From Slackia sp. (GTDB lineage: Bacteria > Actinomycetota > Coriobacteriia > Coriobacteriales > Eggerthellaceae), in assembly GCA_029266945.1 (NCBI GenBank), contig JARIED010000005.1, forward strand, positions 1-64,000: 64,000 nucleotides of DNA, written 5' to 3'. Shown piece after piece: positions 38,778 to 49,969 of the stretch (position 1 is the first letter of the stretch; every line of letters starts with the position of its first letter). The translations under genes and the position numbers were made by a program. Below the pieces are notes generated by a model. It was not told where the DNA came from. It searched no databases and was given only the letters and a program-made list of their open reading frames with translations.

Positions 38778-41330
38778 CTACTTTCCCTTCTTCTTATGGT
38801 CGGACTCGCCCGTCGCGGCGGTCTTCGTCGCACCTTCGGCGACGACGGCCCGGCCGTGCTCGGAAGCCGCAGCCTCGGCCTTGGCGGCCACGGGCAGCTT
38901 GTTCAGGAAGAAGCGCTGCACGCCGGTGCCGTACTTCTTCTGCAGCTTGGCGAACCTATCTTCGCGCGTCTTCCAGATGGCGTAAAGCGGCGTCGCAATA
39001 GCGATAGAAGAATAGCAGCCGGTCACCAGACCGATGGTCATCGCAAGCGCGAAGTCCTTCAACGTCTCGCCGCCGAACAGCAGCATGGCGACGACGGGGA
39101 TCAGCGAGGTAATCGAAGTGTTGAGCGAACGGATGAGCACCTCGTTGACCGAATGGTTCGCCATGCTCATGAACGTGCACTTCACCGAATCGGACTTCAT
39201 GTTCTCGTTGATGCGGTGGAACACGACCACCGTGTCGTAGAGCGAGTAGCCCAGGATGGTGAGCAACGCGGCGATGGTGTTCGGGGTCACCTCGTGGCCC
39301 AGAATCGCGTACACGCCGAAGACGATCACCAAGTCGTGCAGCAGCGCGACGACGGCGGTGACGCCCATCTTGTAATCGCGGAAGCGGATCGAGATGTAGC
39401 CGATGATCAGCACCAGCGACACCACGAATGCCAGGATCGAGCTCTGGATGACCGAAGCGCCCCAGTCGGGACCGATCGTGGTCACCTCGAAGCCGCTCGT
39501 GGACCAGCCGAAGGTGTCGGCGACGTCGTTGGCGACGGCCGTGGCGTCCTCGGCCGACGTGGACGCAGTGCGCACGAGGAAGCCTTCCTCGCCGTCGGTG
39601 ACGGTGGTCTGAACCACGGCGTCGGGCTCGCCCGCCTCGTCGAAGGCGTCGCGAACCTGCTCGATCGACACGTCGCCCGTATCATGGAACGCGATGGACG
39701 TGCCGCCGATGAACTCGATGCCGAAATTGATGCCGCGCACGCCCACGACGATGGCGATGGCCGCCACCACGATGCATGCCGCGGTCAGGAAGTACTTGCG
39801 CAGGCCCAGGATGTCGAAGTCGCGCTTGATGAAGCGGCCGCGCAGCTTCTCGCCCTCGGCAAGCTGCTTTTCGCCCTCGAAGTACGGAGCGGCGTTCTGC
39901 GAGTCGGAAACGCCCCAGAAGCCGGGATGCTTCGCGATGGCGCGCGGAGCGAGCAGACGGATCAACGGAGCCTTGAACAGCAGCATCATGGCGATGTCGC
40001 ACAGGATGCCCAGCGCAAGCGTCAGGCCGAAGCCCTTGACCGACGCGCTGGCCAGAAGGAACAGCGTCAGCGCGGAGACCAGGGTGACCAGGTCGGCGTC
40101 GATCGACGTCATGATGCCGTGGCGCACGCCCGTCTTCGACGCGGCGCGGACGCTGCGGCCCATGCGGATTTCCTCGCGGAAACGCTCGAGGGTCAGAATG
40201 GACGAGTCGGCCGCCATACCGATGGTGAGCACGATGCCGGCGATGCCCGCAAGCGACAGGCTGAACAGCCCGAAGTGCGAAAGCGTAGCCAGAACGCCCA
40301 GGTACAGCGCGGCGAACACAGCCATGGCAGCAGCCGTGATGAAGCCGAGGCCGTGGTAGAACAGCAGCAGATACAGCATGACGAGAGCAAGGCCGATGCC
40401 CGCGACGAGCACGCCGGAAGCCAACGCGTCCTGACCGAGGGTAGGACCGACCGTCTGGCTCTGCGCGAACTCGAAGCTCACCGGCAGCGAGCCGGACTCG
40501 AGCACGGTCTGCATGCTCTTGGCCTCGTCGAGCGTGTAGCCGCCCGTGATCGAGACATCGCCGTTGGGGATTTCGCCCTGCACGGCGGGAGCGGACTGCA
40601 CCACGCCGTCGAGGATGATCACGATCTGGCCCTTGGTGGGAGCGAGCTCCTTAGTGGCCTGGGCGAAGGCGGATGCGCCTTCGGAATCGAGCTTCAGGTT
40701 GACCGCGTAGTCGGTCGAGGCCTCGCTGGCCTGGCCCACCGTGACGCGCTCGATGTCGTCGCCCGTGACGATCGGCGTGTAGGTGCCCTCATCGACATGC
40801 AGCGTCAGCTTCTGCTCGCTGGTGGGGAACCTGTTGCCCATGGCGTCGGTGACGCTTTCCTGCTCCATGTACTGGCCGGCCTCGATTTTGGTGCGTACCG
40901 CTTCGTCGGTGAACGAATCGAGGCGAGCGAACTCGAGCTTGCCGGTCTTGCCGATGGTGGCGAGGGCTTCCTCGGTGTCGGAGAGGCCGGGGATCTGCAC
41001 CAGCACCTGGTCGGTGCTCTGCAGCGCGACAGTCGCCTCGGACGCGCCGAGCGAGTTCACGCGGCTCTCGATGATGGCGCGCGATTTCTCCATGTCTTCC
41101 GCGGACACGGCGGCGCCGTTCTCGCCTTTCGCGGTGAGAACCACCGACAAACCGCCCTGGATGTCGAGGCCCTGGTTGATCTTCTCTTGCGGGGGCGTGA
41201 ACATGAACACCGAGCCGACGATGAGCAGCGTGGTGACGATAAGCAGCCACACGTTGCGTCGGTTCACATGCTGCGATGTTTTCCTCCGCTTCTTCGATGA
41301 GCTCGAAGAGCCCGGGTTGGAAGGCTTCAT
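38778..41330 (-). CDS. secDF: Fused protein translocase SecD-SecF
   Basis: NQGLDIQGGLSVVLTAKG; MAADSSILTLERFREEIRMGRSVRAAS; GIEFIGGTSIAFHDTGD; SLYDTVVVFHRINENMKS. Confidence 0.95.
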   Translation of the reverse strand: MKPSNPGSSSSSKKRRKTSQHVNRRNVWLLIVTTLLIVGSVFMFTPPQEKINQGLDIQGGLSVVLTAKGENGAAVSAEDMEKSRAIIESRVNSLGASEATVALQSTDQVLVQIPGLSDTEEALATIGKTGKLEFARLDSFTDEAVRTKIEAGQYMEQESVTDAMGNRFPTSEQKLTLHVDEGTYTPIVTGDDIERVTVGQASEASTDYAVNLKLDSEGASAFAQATKELAPTKGQIVIILDGVVQSAPAVQGEIPNGDVSITGGYTLDEAKSMQTVLESGSLPVSFEFAQSQTVGPTLGQDALASGVLVAGIGLALVMLYLLLFYHGLGFITAAAMAVFAALYLGVLATLSHFGLFSLSLAGIAGIVLTIGMAADSSILTLERFREEIRMGRSVRAASKTGVRHGIMTSIDADLVTLVSALTLFLLASASVKGFGLTLALGILCDIAMMLLFKAPLIRLLAPRAIAKHPGFWGVSDSQNAAPYFEGEKQLAEGEKLRGRFIKRDFDILGLRKYFLTAACIVVAAIAIVVGVRGINFGIEFIGGTSIAFHDTGDVSIEQVRDAFDEAGEPDAVVQTTVTDGEEGFLVRTASTSAEDATAVANDVADTFGWSTSGFEVTTIGPDWGASVIQSSILAFVVSLVLIIGYISIRFRDYKMGVTAVVALLHDLVIVFGVYAILGHEVTPNTIAALLTILGYSLYDTVVVFHRINENMKSDSVKCTFMSMANHSVNEVLIRSLNTSITSLIPVVAMLLFGGETLKDFALAMTIGLVTGCYSSIAIATPLYAIWKTREDRFAKLQKKYGTGVQRFFLNKLPVAAKAEAAASEHGRAVVAEGATKTAATGESDHKKKGK

Positions 41331-41628
41331 AATCTCCCTCTACAGTCGCCTTGCGCGACGGTGCCCCATGCATCGCCGCAAATTACGTATAACTTCGCTA
41401 TTGTGCCACAAAAGACCCGATAGGTGCCATTGTTTCGCACGACCGAAGCAGAACGCCGCGCGCGGCCCCGCGTGGCGGATGCGGCCGTCCCGCCAAACAC
41501 GTCGGAGCCGCGAAGCATCGCCCTCCCCCGCGCGTTTTCGGCGCAATGGCGCGCGCGTGGCGGGCATCGAAGCGTCGCAGCAATCGAAGCTTGGAAAAAT
41601 CCCCGCCTCGGGCCATTTTTTCGAGGTT

Positions 41629-42237
41629 CTACCGCGAAGCTCGCGCCTTCGAAGCGATGCCGAGTTCCGTGACCTGGAGAAGCGCTGCCGCACCAGGAAA
41701 ATGTCCCGAGAAAAAGCCCGCGATGCGTGCGTTTTCGTGCCAAACCTCGCGAAAAACGACCCCGGACGCCTGTTTTTTCCAAAGAAGCATCCGGCGCAGG
41801 CTTCTATGGCGCCCTTCGTAGCCCCCGCCACGTCTGCGTATGCGCAAACCGAGCCGCTTCGCAAGCAAACGCACCAACCGGTCCATTGCCGCCCGGTCAT
41901 AAAGCCGGCGCCTCGTCACGGTCGCCGCCATGAAGCCCGCCAGCTCCAGCTCGCCGCGACGCCACGAATCATGGGCGATGCGCCCGGAGCCCGCATGATG
42001 GCCGTCGCTATCGTATTCGACGCACAGCTTCGCTTCCGGCCAGCATAGATCGCCCCTGAAGAAACGAGGAGCCTGAAGGGACCCCGTCATATCGCGTCCG
42101 TATTCCGCCGCGTCGATCCGCATGTTCATAACGGGCCTGGGCAAACCGTAGCCGCCGAGCGAAACGTACGTGCCGTAGCAAAACGGCGACGTATTCGGTT
42201 CTTCGAAGATAAAGGTATCCGCGTCGAAAGCCGCAGA
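41629..42237 (-). pseudogene. 5'-truncated DUF559/endonuclease-like protein remnant next to tRNA-Glu
   Basis: Minus frame: FCYGTYVSLGGYGLPRPVMNMRIDAAEYGRDMTGSLQAPRFFRGDLCWPEAKLCVEYDSDGHHAGSGRIAHDSWRRGELELAGFMAATVTRRRLYDRAAMDRLVRLLAKRLGLR; E-Y-D-S-D nuclease-like core; no start upstream before the tRNA terminator. Confidence 0.6.
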
Positions 42238-42268
42238 AAAAGAAAGAAGCCCTCGAATGAGGGCTTCT
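42234..42268 (-). terminator. Terminator of the tRNA-Gln/tRNA-Glu unit
   Basis: Minus strand AGAAGCCCTC ATTC GAGGGCTTCT TTCTTTTTC. Confidence 0.85.
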
Positions 42269-42277
42269 GAAGATTCG

Positions 42278-42353
42278 TGGTAGCCTGGAGGGGATTCGAA
42301 CCCCCGATCTTCGCCTTGAGAGGGCGATGTCCTAAACCGCTAGACGACCAGGC
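42278..42353 (-). tRNA. tRNA-Glu (CTC), encoded CCA
   Basis: GGCCTGGTCGTCTAGCGGTTTAGGACATCGCCCTCTCAAGGCGAAGATCGGGGGTTCGAATCCCCTCCAGGCTACCA; anticodon loop CTCTCAA. Confidence 0.93.
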
Positions 42354-42376
42354 CATATGTTTCGCGCTGAATGAAA

Positions 42377-42450
42377 TGGCTGGGGTGGAAGGAGTCGAAC
42401 CCTCACATACGGCACCAGAAACCGCTGTCCTGCCATTAGACGACACCCCA
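42377..42450 (-). tRNA. tRNA-Gln (CTG), encoded CCA
   Basis: TGGGGTGTCGTCTAATGGCAGGACAGCGGTTTCTGGTGCCGTATGTGAGGGTTCGACTCCTTCCACCCCAGCCA; anticodon loop TTCTGGT. Confidence 0.93.
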
Positions 42451-42550
42451 GTGCGTATCGCATTTCAAGCGCAGGACAAAATAATATCGGCATGCTCCTG
42501 TTTCGTCAACAACTTTTTTGAAAAAATTTCGACGGAGCCCGAAATTCTTC

Positions 42551-43762
<1,212 letters not shown>

Positions 43763-44848
43763 CTAATGGATGAACATCGCGTCGCCGAAGCTCAGCATGC
43801 GGTAGTCGCCCTCGATCGCATGGCGATAGGCCGCCATGATGTTCTCGCGCGTCGAGAACGCGCTCACGAGCATCATGAGCGTGGAACGCGGCACGTGGAA
43901 ATTCGTGATCAGCGCGTCCACCACGCCGAATTCGTATCCGGGAAGGATATAAAGGCTCGTGGCCTCGCGATCGCGGGCGCGCATGCGGCCGAGCTCGCGG
44001 TCGTAGGCGCTTTCGAGCGAACGCACGCTCGTGGTGCCCACGGCGATTACGCGGTTGCCGCGCGCATGGGCGGCGTCGCACGCGTCGATCACGTCCTGGC
44101 TCACGGTGTAGAACTCGGTGTGAATGGTGTGCTTCTCAGGGTCGTCCTCATCGACCACGCGGAAGGTGTCCAGACCCACCTCCAGCTCGACGGTGCGCCA
44201 TTCGACGCCCTTCTCGCGCAGGCGCTCGATGAGCTCGGGCGTGAAGTGCAAGCCCGCGGTGGGAGCCGCAGCGCTTTTCTCTTCGCGCGAGAACACGGTC
44301 TGATACATTTCCTCGTCGCCCGCGTAGCCCTTGATGTAGGGCGGAAGCGGCGTGTGGCCCACCGCATGCAGGGCGGCGTCGAGCGAATCGAGCAGCGTGG
44401 TCAGGCGCACCAGGCGCTCGCCCCTTCCCTCGTCGGCGCCCCAGCCGATGACCTCGGCGGACAGCGCAACGTTGCCTTCGACGTCGGTGAAATCGACTAC
44501 CGCGCCGCTGCCGGGCTTCAGACGCTTGCCGGGACGGACGAGCACTTCCCAAATCGCGGAAGAATCGGTCTTCGGCTCCACGTCGAAGCGCTCGCGCAGC
44601 AAGAACACTTCGGCCGCGCCGCCCGTGCCGCGCTTGGCGCCCAGGAGACGCGCCGGAAGCACGCGCGTGTCGTTGGCGACCAGCACGTCGCCCGGCTGCA
44701 GGTAATCGTAGATGTCGCGGAAAATGCGGTCTTCGATGGCGCCCGTCGCGCGGTCCATCGCGAGCATCTTGCAGGCGTCGCGCACGGGCGCGGGCTCCTG
44801 GGCGATGCAGCATTCGGGAAGTTCGTAATCGAAATCGTCGGTTCTCAT
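43763..44848 (-). CDS. queA: S-adenosylmethionine:tRNA ribosyltransferase-isomerase
   Basis: DYELPECCIAQEPAPVRDACKML; VANDTRVLPARLLGAK; APTAGLHFTPELIERL; GTTSVRSLES. Confidence 0.97.
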   Translation of the reverse strand: MRTDDFDYELPECCIAQEPAPVRDACKMLAMDRATGAIEDRIFRDIYDYLQPGDVLVANDTRVLPARLLGAKRGTGGAAEVFLLRERFDVEPKTDSSAIWEVLVRPGKRLKPGSGAVVDFTDVEGNVALSAEVIGWGADEGRGERLVRLTTLLDSLDAALHAVGHTPLPPYIKGYAGDEEMYQTVFSREEKSAAAPTAGLHFTPELIERLREKGVEWRTVELEVGLDTFRVVDEDDPEKHTIHTEFYTVSQDVIDACDAAHARGNRVIAVGTTSVRSLESAYDRELGRMRARDREATSLYILPGYEFGVVDALITNFHVPRSTLMMLVSAFSTRENIMAAYRHAIEGDYRMLSFGDAMFIH

Positions 44849-44948
44849 GGTATGCGTTCGCCGTTCGTCGCACGGCGGCGTGGTCGCGGCCGAAACGCGA
44901 TCCGCATGCCGGGCGCTGCCTCGGGCTTGCGGGCGCTTCGGCGGCCGG

Positions 44949-45689
44949 TTATTCCGCCGCCTGCTTCTTGGCTTCCTCCTTCATCTTCTTCAACAGCGCA
45001 CGCTGGCGCTGGCGTTTCTCGTTGTAGGCCTGCTTCTCGGCCCGGTTACGCGCGCGTTCGGCCTCTTCGGCCGCCCTGCGCGGAGCCTCGGCCGCTTCCT
45101 TGGCGGCCTTCGCGGCGGCGCGCTCGGCCTTGCGCTGCTCGCGCTCTTCAGCCGCCTCCACCTTGGAAAACGCGCATCCGCAGTAGTTCTGGCGATACAT
45201 CCCCAGCGCCTTGCTCCTTCTGGTAGCCTCGGGATACTGTTCGCGGAAATCCTGGAACACAGGTTCGATCCCATGAGCCGCGCACGCGGCGGAAAGCTCC
45301 TCCGCGATCAGGTCGATATATTGGTACGGACTCACGGAAAGCGTGGTGGCGAGCCCTTCGAAACCGTGCTCGGCGGCGTAGCGCGCGGCCTCGTCGAGGC
45401 GCAGGCGGTAGCAAGCGCGGCAACGGTCGGGGCGCGCGTCGGGGTCGGTTCCATACACGCCCGCGGCGTTCGCCCACGCCCGGGGGTCGTACGGCCCCTC
45501 GATCACGGCGATCCCCTGGCTCTCGGCGAATTCGAGCATCGTCTGGAGACGGTGGTCGTATTCCGCCGCAGGATGGATGTTGGAATTCATATAGGCGATC
45601 GTGATGTCGTGGCCCGCCTCGAGCAGCAGGCGCAACGGCTCGAGCGAGCACGGCCCGCAGCACGCATGCAGCAGCAGTTTCACGTGCAT
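44949..45689 (-). CDS. queH: Epoxyqueuosine reductase QueH-like with long charged C-terminal extension
   Basis: MHVKLLLHACCGPCSLEPLRLLLEAGHDITIAYMNSNIHPAAEYDHRL; DRCRACYRLRLDEAA; TTLSVSPYQ; QNYCGCAFS; ends with about 70 aa of Ala/Glu/Lys/Arg-rich sequence. Confidence 0.93.
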   Translation of the reverse strand: MHVKLLLHACCGPCSLEPLRLLLEAGHDITIAYMNSNIHPAAEYDHRLQTMLEFAESQGIAVIEGPYDPRAWANAAGVYGTDPDARPDRCRACYRLRLDEAARYAAEHGFEGLATTLSVSPYQYIDLIAEELSAACAAHGIEPVFQDFREQYPEATRRSKALGMYRQNYCGCAFSKVEAAEEREQRKAERAAAKAAKEAAEAPRRAAEEAERARNRAEKQAYNEKRQRQRALLKKMKEEAKKQAAE

Positions 45690-45932
45690 TCCTCCTCTCT
45701 GGGCGGCCCTCGACGGATCGAAGGCGCAACAACGCGCGAAGACGGCGGCCTGCGCCGCGAAAACGACGCGCCAGGCCCGAACCGAGGCCGCGGCCGTCCT
45801 TTCGGCATGCTCTGTAAAATCGAAGCCGGAAAGCGGGCCCCGACATCGGGCGCATACCGAACGTCCATAAAGCTGCACTATACTACCATGCTGTTTTACC
45901 AGCCCCGCATCCTTCAGAAAAGGACGATACGC

Positions 45933-46667
45933 ATGCACACCACGCGCCCCTACTCCACCGTCTTCTTCGACCTCGACGGAACGCTGCTTCCGATCGACAC
46001 CCACGCCTTCATGAAGGCCTACACCGTGTCGCTCGGCGAGTTCGCGCATGACCAGGGGCTCGACGCGCGCGCCGTGATGGGTGCGTTCCTTGCGGGCGTC
46101 AAGGCCATGGCGTCCAACGACGGATTGCAGACCAACCATGATCTGTTCTGGCGCACCTTCGAGGCGGCCACGGGCCTCGATGCGAAAGAGACCGAGACGC
46201 TGTTCGACACGTACTACGAAGGCCCCTTCAACAAGGTGGCTGAACTGGCCGAACCCGATCCCGCAGCGGCGCAGGCGATTGCCACGTTGAAGGCCAAAGG
46301 CTACACCCTGGCCGTGACCACCATGCCGATGTTTCCGCTCAAGGCCGTTCATGCCAGGATCGGCTGGGCGGGGCTTGATCCGAACGACTTCCTGTTCGTG
46401 ACCGACTACGCCAGCGCCACGTCCGTCAAGCCGCACGTCGCCTACTACGAAGAGGCCATGCGCCGCGCGGGAGTCGACGCCGGCGACGTGCTCATGGTGG
46501 GCAACAACACCCTTGAAGACGGCGCGGCCTTCAAAGCGGGCGCTGACATCTATTTCGTCACCGACCACCTGATCGAAGGCGAAGGCGGCCTGCACGTCGC
46601 GCAACACAAGCACGGCACGCTCGAAGAGTTCGCCCGCTTCTGCGAAGAACTGCCCGCCCGCGCATAG
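45933..46667 (+). CDS. HAD-superfamily hydrolase
   Basis: STVFFDLDGTLLPIDTHAF; VLMVGNNTLEDGAAFKAG. Confidence 0.9.
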   Translation: MHTTRPYSTVFFDLDGTLLPIDTHAFMKAYTVSLGEFAHDQGLDARAVMGAFLAGVKAMASNDGLQTNHDLFWRTFEAATGLDAKETETLFDTYYEGPFNKVAELAEPDPAAAQAIATLKAKGYTLAVTTMPMFPLKAVHARIGWAGLDPNDFLFVTDYASATSVKPHVAYYEEAMRRAGVDAGDVLMVGNNTLEDGAAFKAGADIYFVTDHLIEGEGGLHVAQHKHGTLEEFARFCEELPARA

Positions 46668-46740
46668 ACGCGAAAGCCCGATCGGCGTTCTTTGGAAAAA
46701 ATCGCCGTCTCAAGCCGAAAAATCGAAGCTCTGCCACACA

Positions 46741-46773
46741 AAGCGCCGCCTCGCAACGAGACGGCGCTTTTTT
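46741..46773 (+). terminator. Rho-independent terminator after HAD hydrolase gene
   Basis: AAGCGCCGCCTCG CAA CGAGACGGCGCTT TTTT. Confidence 0.8.
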
Positions 46774-46930
46774 CATGGACATATTTCTCTTATATGGGGC
46801 ATATATCGCCTTATTTCGCGGAAATCGACGCGATTCGCGCGCAAAACCGTGCCATACCTCGCATTTTTCGGCCGCGCGGGCCACTTTTTTCCAAGAAGCG
46901 GCCCAAACCGCCGAGGCCGCGCGATCGGGG

Positions 46931-47704
46931 CTAACGAACCTGGCGCAGCAGCAGCGGCAGGTCGGCCATCGTATCGATGACGGCGTCGGCGCCGGCCGCA
47001 CGAAACGTCTCGACCACACGCGCGCGCAGCGCCGCGCGCTCGGCGGGCGCAAGCGCCTCGAATTCGTCCTGGGTCAGCGCCGCCTCGGAGCTTCCCTCGA
47101 CAACGCCCACTGTGAACACGCCCGCCGCCTTTCCCTCGAGGATGTCGCTGACGGTGTCGCCCACCTTGGCCGTCTCGACCACGCTCTTCGCAGCGAGCTC
47201 CTGCATATTGCGAAACACCATATACGGATACGGCCCGTCCTTGCCGCCGACGGAATCGGGCGTCACCATGCAATCGGGAGCGTAGCCCTGCGCGGCAGCG
47301 GCCGGCGCCACGACATCCATCATGGCCTGCGTGTATCCTGTGGTCGATCCGATGCGAACGCCCATCTCGCGCAGCTCGGAGACCGCGTCGAGCACATGGG
47401 GCTTCGGGGCGGCGAAATCATGCAGGATCGAGAACAGCTTCTCCTCGAACAACGGATACATCTCTTGCACATCGGATTCTTCGGGCGCCCTGCCGTGCAC
47501 GGCGCGCCACTGCTGCTCGATGCGCTCCATATACAGCATCGTGCGGATGTGATCGATTTTCAACATGCCCATAGGCTTGCGCGTCTCGTCCATCGTCGGC
47601 TCGACGCCGTATTGCTTGAACACCTCCACTAATGCCTGAACGGGAGCGAAGCATCCGTAATCGACCGTCGTGCCCGCCCAGTCGAAAATAACCGTTTTGA
47701 TCAT
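46931..47704 (-). CDS. phnX: Phosphonoacetaldehyde hydrolase
   Basis: MIKTVIFDWAGTTVDYGCFAPVQALVEVFKQYG; GSTTGYTQAMMDVVAPAAAAQGY; KVGDTVSDILEGKAAG. Confidence 0.94.
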   Translation of the reverse strand: MIKTVIFDWAGTTVDYGCFAPVQALVEVFKQYGVEPTMDETRKPMGMLKIDHIRTMLYMERIEQQWRAVHGRAPEESDVQEMYPLFEEKLFSILHDFAAPKPHVLDAVSELREMGVRIGSTTGYTQAMMDVVAPAAAAQGYAPDCMVTPDSVGGKDGPYPYMVFRNMQELAAKSVVETAKVGDTVSDILEGKAAGVFTVGVVEGSSEAALTQDEFEALAPAERAALRARVVETFRAAGADAVIDTMADLPLLLRQVR

Positions 47705-47764
47705 GGGTCGTCCTTTCGAAACTTTATCCGGCACAGCCGTGCGCGACGCCGCGCTCGCCCTTCC

Positions 47765-48874
47765 CTACGCTTGGGCGGCGCGCTTTTCGGCCAGAAAATC
47801 GCGCAGGGCGTCGGTCACGTTCTCGATGTCGGCCGGATAGATTTCGCCGACGTTGCCGATACGGAAGGTGTCGCCGTCGAGCAGCTTTCCCGAATAGAGC
47901 ACGTAGCCGCGCGCTTTCACGTAGTCGTACATCTCCTTGAAAGCGAACGACACGTCTTCGGGGTGACGGAAGGTCGTGATGATCGGGCCCTGATGGTCCT
48001 TGAGATAGAGCGTGAAGCCCATCTCGACCATGCGCTCGATCAGCAGCGCATTGTTTTCCGCGTAACGCGCGGTGCGTGCCTCGATGCCGCCTTCTTCGGC
48101 CAGCTCGCGCAGGGCCTTGGCGAACGCGAGAACCGTATGGGTCGGCGACGTGAAGCGCCACTTGCCGCCGTCGCGTTCCATGGCCTCGTACTGGGCGTAC
48201 AGGTCGAGCGACAAGCTGCGCGCCTTGCCCTTGCTGGCCTCGAGCAGGTCGCGACGGCAGATGATGAACGAGAACCCAGGCACGCCCTGAATGCATTTGT
48301 TCGCGCTGCTCACCAGGAAATCGATGCCCCATTCCTGCATGGGGATATCCACGCCCGCAAAGCTCGACATGGCGTCGACGATGAAGACCTTGCCGGATTC
48401 CTTGACCGCCTTGCCCACGGCTTCGACATCGTTGAGCAGCCCTGACGTGGTTTCACTGTGAACCATGGCGACATGCGTGATCGACGGGTCGGCCTCGAGG
48501 TATTCGGCGACTTTGCGCGCGCTCGGCACAGTGTCGAACGCTTCGGCGTACTCGGTGCACGCCACGCCCGCCTGGCGACAGATGTCGGCCAGGCGCACGC
48601 CGTAAGCGCCGTTGCTGCATACGAGCACGCGCTCGTCCGCGCCGACGACGCTCGTGAGAACCGACTCGTTGCCGAAAGTGCTGCTACCCTGCATGAGCAC
48701 GGCCGTATACAGCCCCGAGTCGACATGGGCCAGCTCGAGCAGCGCCGAACGGATTTCCTGGCTGATGCGCTTATAGTCGTCATCCCAAGTGCAATGATCG
48801 AACGCCATCCCCTGCTTGACCGCGCGCGTCGTGGTCAAGGGGCCGGGAGTCAAAAGCTTGTAGGTATGCTCCAT
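47765..48874 (-). CDS. phnW: 2-aminoethylphosphonate:pyruvate aminotransferase
   Basis: YKLLTPGPLTTTRAVKQGMAFDHCTWDDDYKRI; LMQGSSTFGNESVLTSVV; ANKCIQGVPGFSFIICRR. Confidence 0.94.
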   Translation of the reverse strand: MEHTYKLLTPGPLTTTRAVKQGMAFDHCTWDDDYKRISQEIRSALLELAHVDSGLYTAVLMQGSSTFGNESVLTSVVGADERVLVCSNGAYGVRLADICRQAGVACTEYAEAFDTVPSARKVAEYLEADPSITHVAMVHSETTSGLLNDVEAVGKAVKESGKVFIVDAMSSFAGVDIPMQEWGIDFLVSSANKCIQGVPGFSFIICRRDLLEASKGKARSLSLDLYAQYEAMERDGGKWRFTSPTHTVLAFAKALRELAEEGGIEARTARYAENNALLIERMVEMGFTLYLKDHQGPIITTFRHPEDVSFAFKEMYDYVKARGYVLYSGKLLDGDTFRIGNVGEIYPADIENVTDALRDFLAEKRAAQA

Positions 48875-49029
48875 CGATTCGTCGCCTTTCCTTATGCATG
48901 GCCTGCAACCGTGAAAAAGCGCTCGGGGCCGGACCTCCGAGCGCGTCTTTTCGAAACGATATTGTGAACAGCCCCTGCATACGAGGCGTCAGAGCAGCGC
49001 AAAATCTCGGCGAATCCGTCCCCTGAAAT

Positions 49030-49059
49030 GCAAAAAAGGAGGCAATGCCTCCTTTTTGC
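49030..49059. terminator. Bidirectional terminator between phnW promoter side and cspA
   Basis: GCAAAAAAGGAGGC AAT GCCTCCTTTTTGC. Confidence 0.8.
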
Positions 49060-49119
49060 GATCACACGCCTCGTGCGAGGCGATCGGCTTCGATCCATGC
49101 GGCCCAGCCGCGTCAGGCG

Positions 49120-49323
49120 CTACAGCTTGACGACGTTGCTTGCCTGCTTCTTGCCGTTCTGACCCTCGGTCACCTCGAAGGACACGCGCGCGCCCTCGTC
49201 GAGGGTCTTGTAGCCGTCCATCTTGATCTCCGAGAAATGCACGAACAGGTCTTCACCATCCTCCTGGGAGATGAATCCGTAACCCTTCTCAGCATTGAAC
49301 CACTTGACAGTTCCTTCAGCCAT
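49120..49323 (-). CDS. cspA: Cold shock protein (CspA family)
   Basis: [54 protein letters not shown]. Confidence 0.96.
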   Translation of the reverse strand: MAEGTVKWFNAEKGYGFISQEDGEDLFVHFSEIKMDGYKTLDEGARVSFEVTEGQNGKKQASNVVKL

Positions 49324-49546
49324 TTTCGGCCTCTTTCCCTTCTCCCAAAAGAGAAGTTAACGCCCCGGCGTAGCAGCCGAGTAACCCATCCCATCGACCG
49401 ATGGGACCATACAAATGACGCCGTCTCCGACGTTAGTTCACAGCCTATCATCTTTTGGTGCGAGAAATGCCGAGCGCAGACAAGCCGCAGGTTTTTTTCG
49501 TATCGCCTCAAGAAATACAAAACCGGGGAAAGGGCCGCGCGAAATT

Positions 49547-49969
49547 CTAGTATCCCTCCTCGTCAAAGCCGTCTTCGGCGAGCAATTCGTCGAAATCTTC
49601 CTCGCAGGGAATGTCATTAGGACCAGGGGCCGAAACGCCACAGGCCGCAGCGAATGCGACCGCCTGGTCATAGCGCAGCTGCGCCGTATCGTGACAACCC
49701 GCTTCGCGCAGATAATGCGCTTCGAGCGCCATGGTGTAGACCACATAGACCGCGATGCGCGGGTCGGCAATCGAAATCTGCGCCACCGAGGCGAAGCTTT
49801 CGGGCGCCAGGTCCAAAAGCACCTCGGCGTCCATATCGAGCGCGCGCGAAAGCGCGTCTTCGAGCGAGTCGGCCGCTTCTTTCGGATTTCGCTTCTCTCG
49901 GTCCATACTGCGTTTGATGCCGTCGACGAACTGCATGATAAGACGCATCAGATAGTCTTGCTGCAACAT
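49547..49969 (-). CDS. Hypothetical protein overlapping ruvB stop
   Basis: [54 protein letters not shown]...; acidic C-terminus; coupled to ruvB. Confidence 0.75.
   Translation of the reverse strand: MLQQDYLMRLIMQFVDGIKRSMDREKRNPKEAADSLEDALSRALDMDAEVLLDLAPESFASVAQISIADPRIAVYVVYTMALEAHYLREAGCHDTAQLRYDQAVAFAAACGVSAPGPNDIPCEEDFDELLAEDGFDEEGY

Noticed and set aside
38736-41300. 854-aa plus-strand ORF opposite secDF
   Set aside because: Antisense shadow ORF rich in His/Glu/Gln/Asp; secDF motifs on the minus strand are clear.
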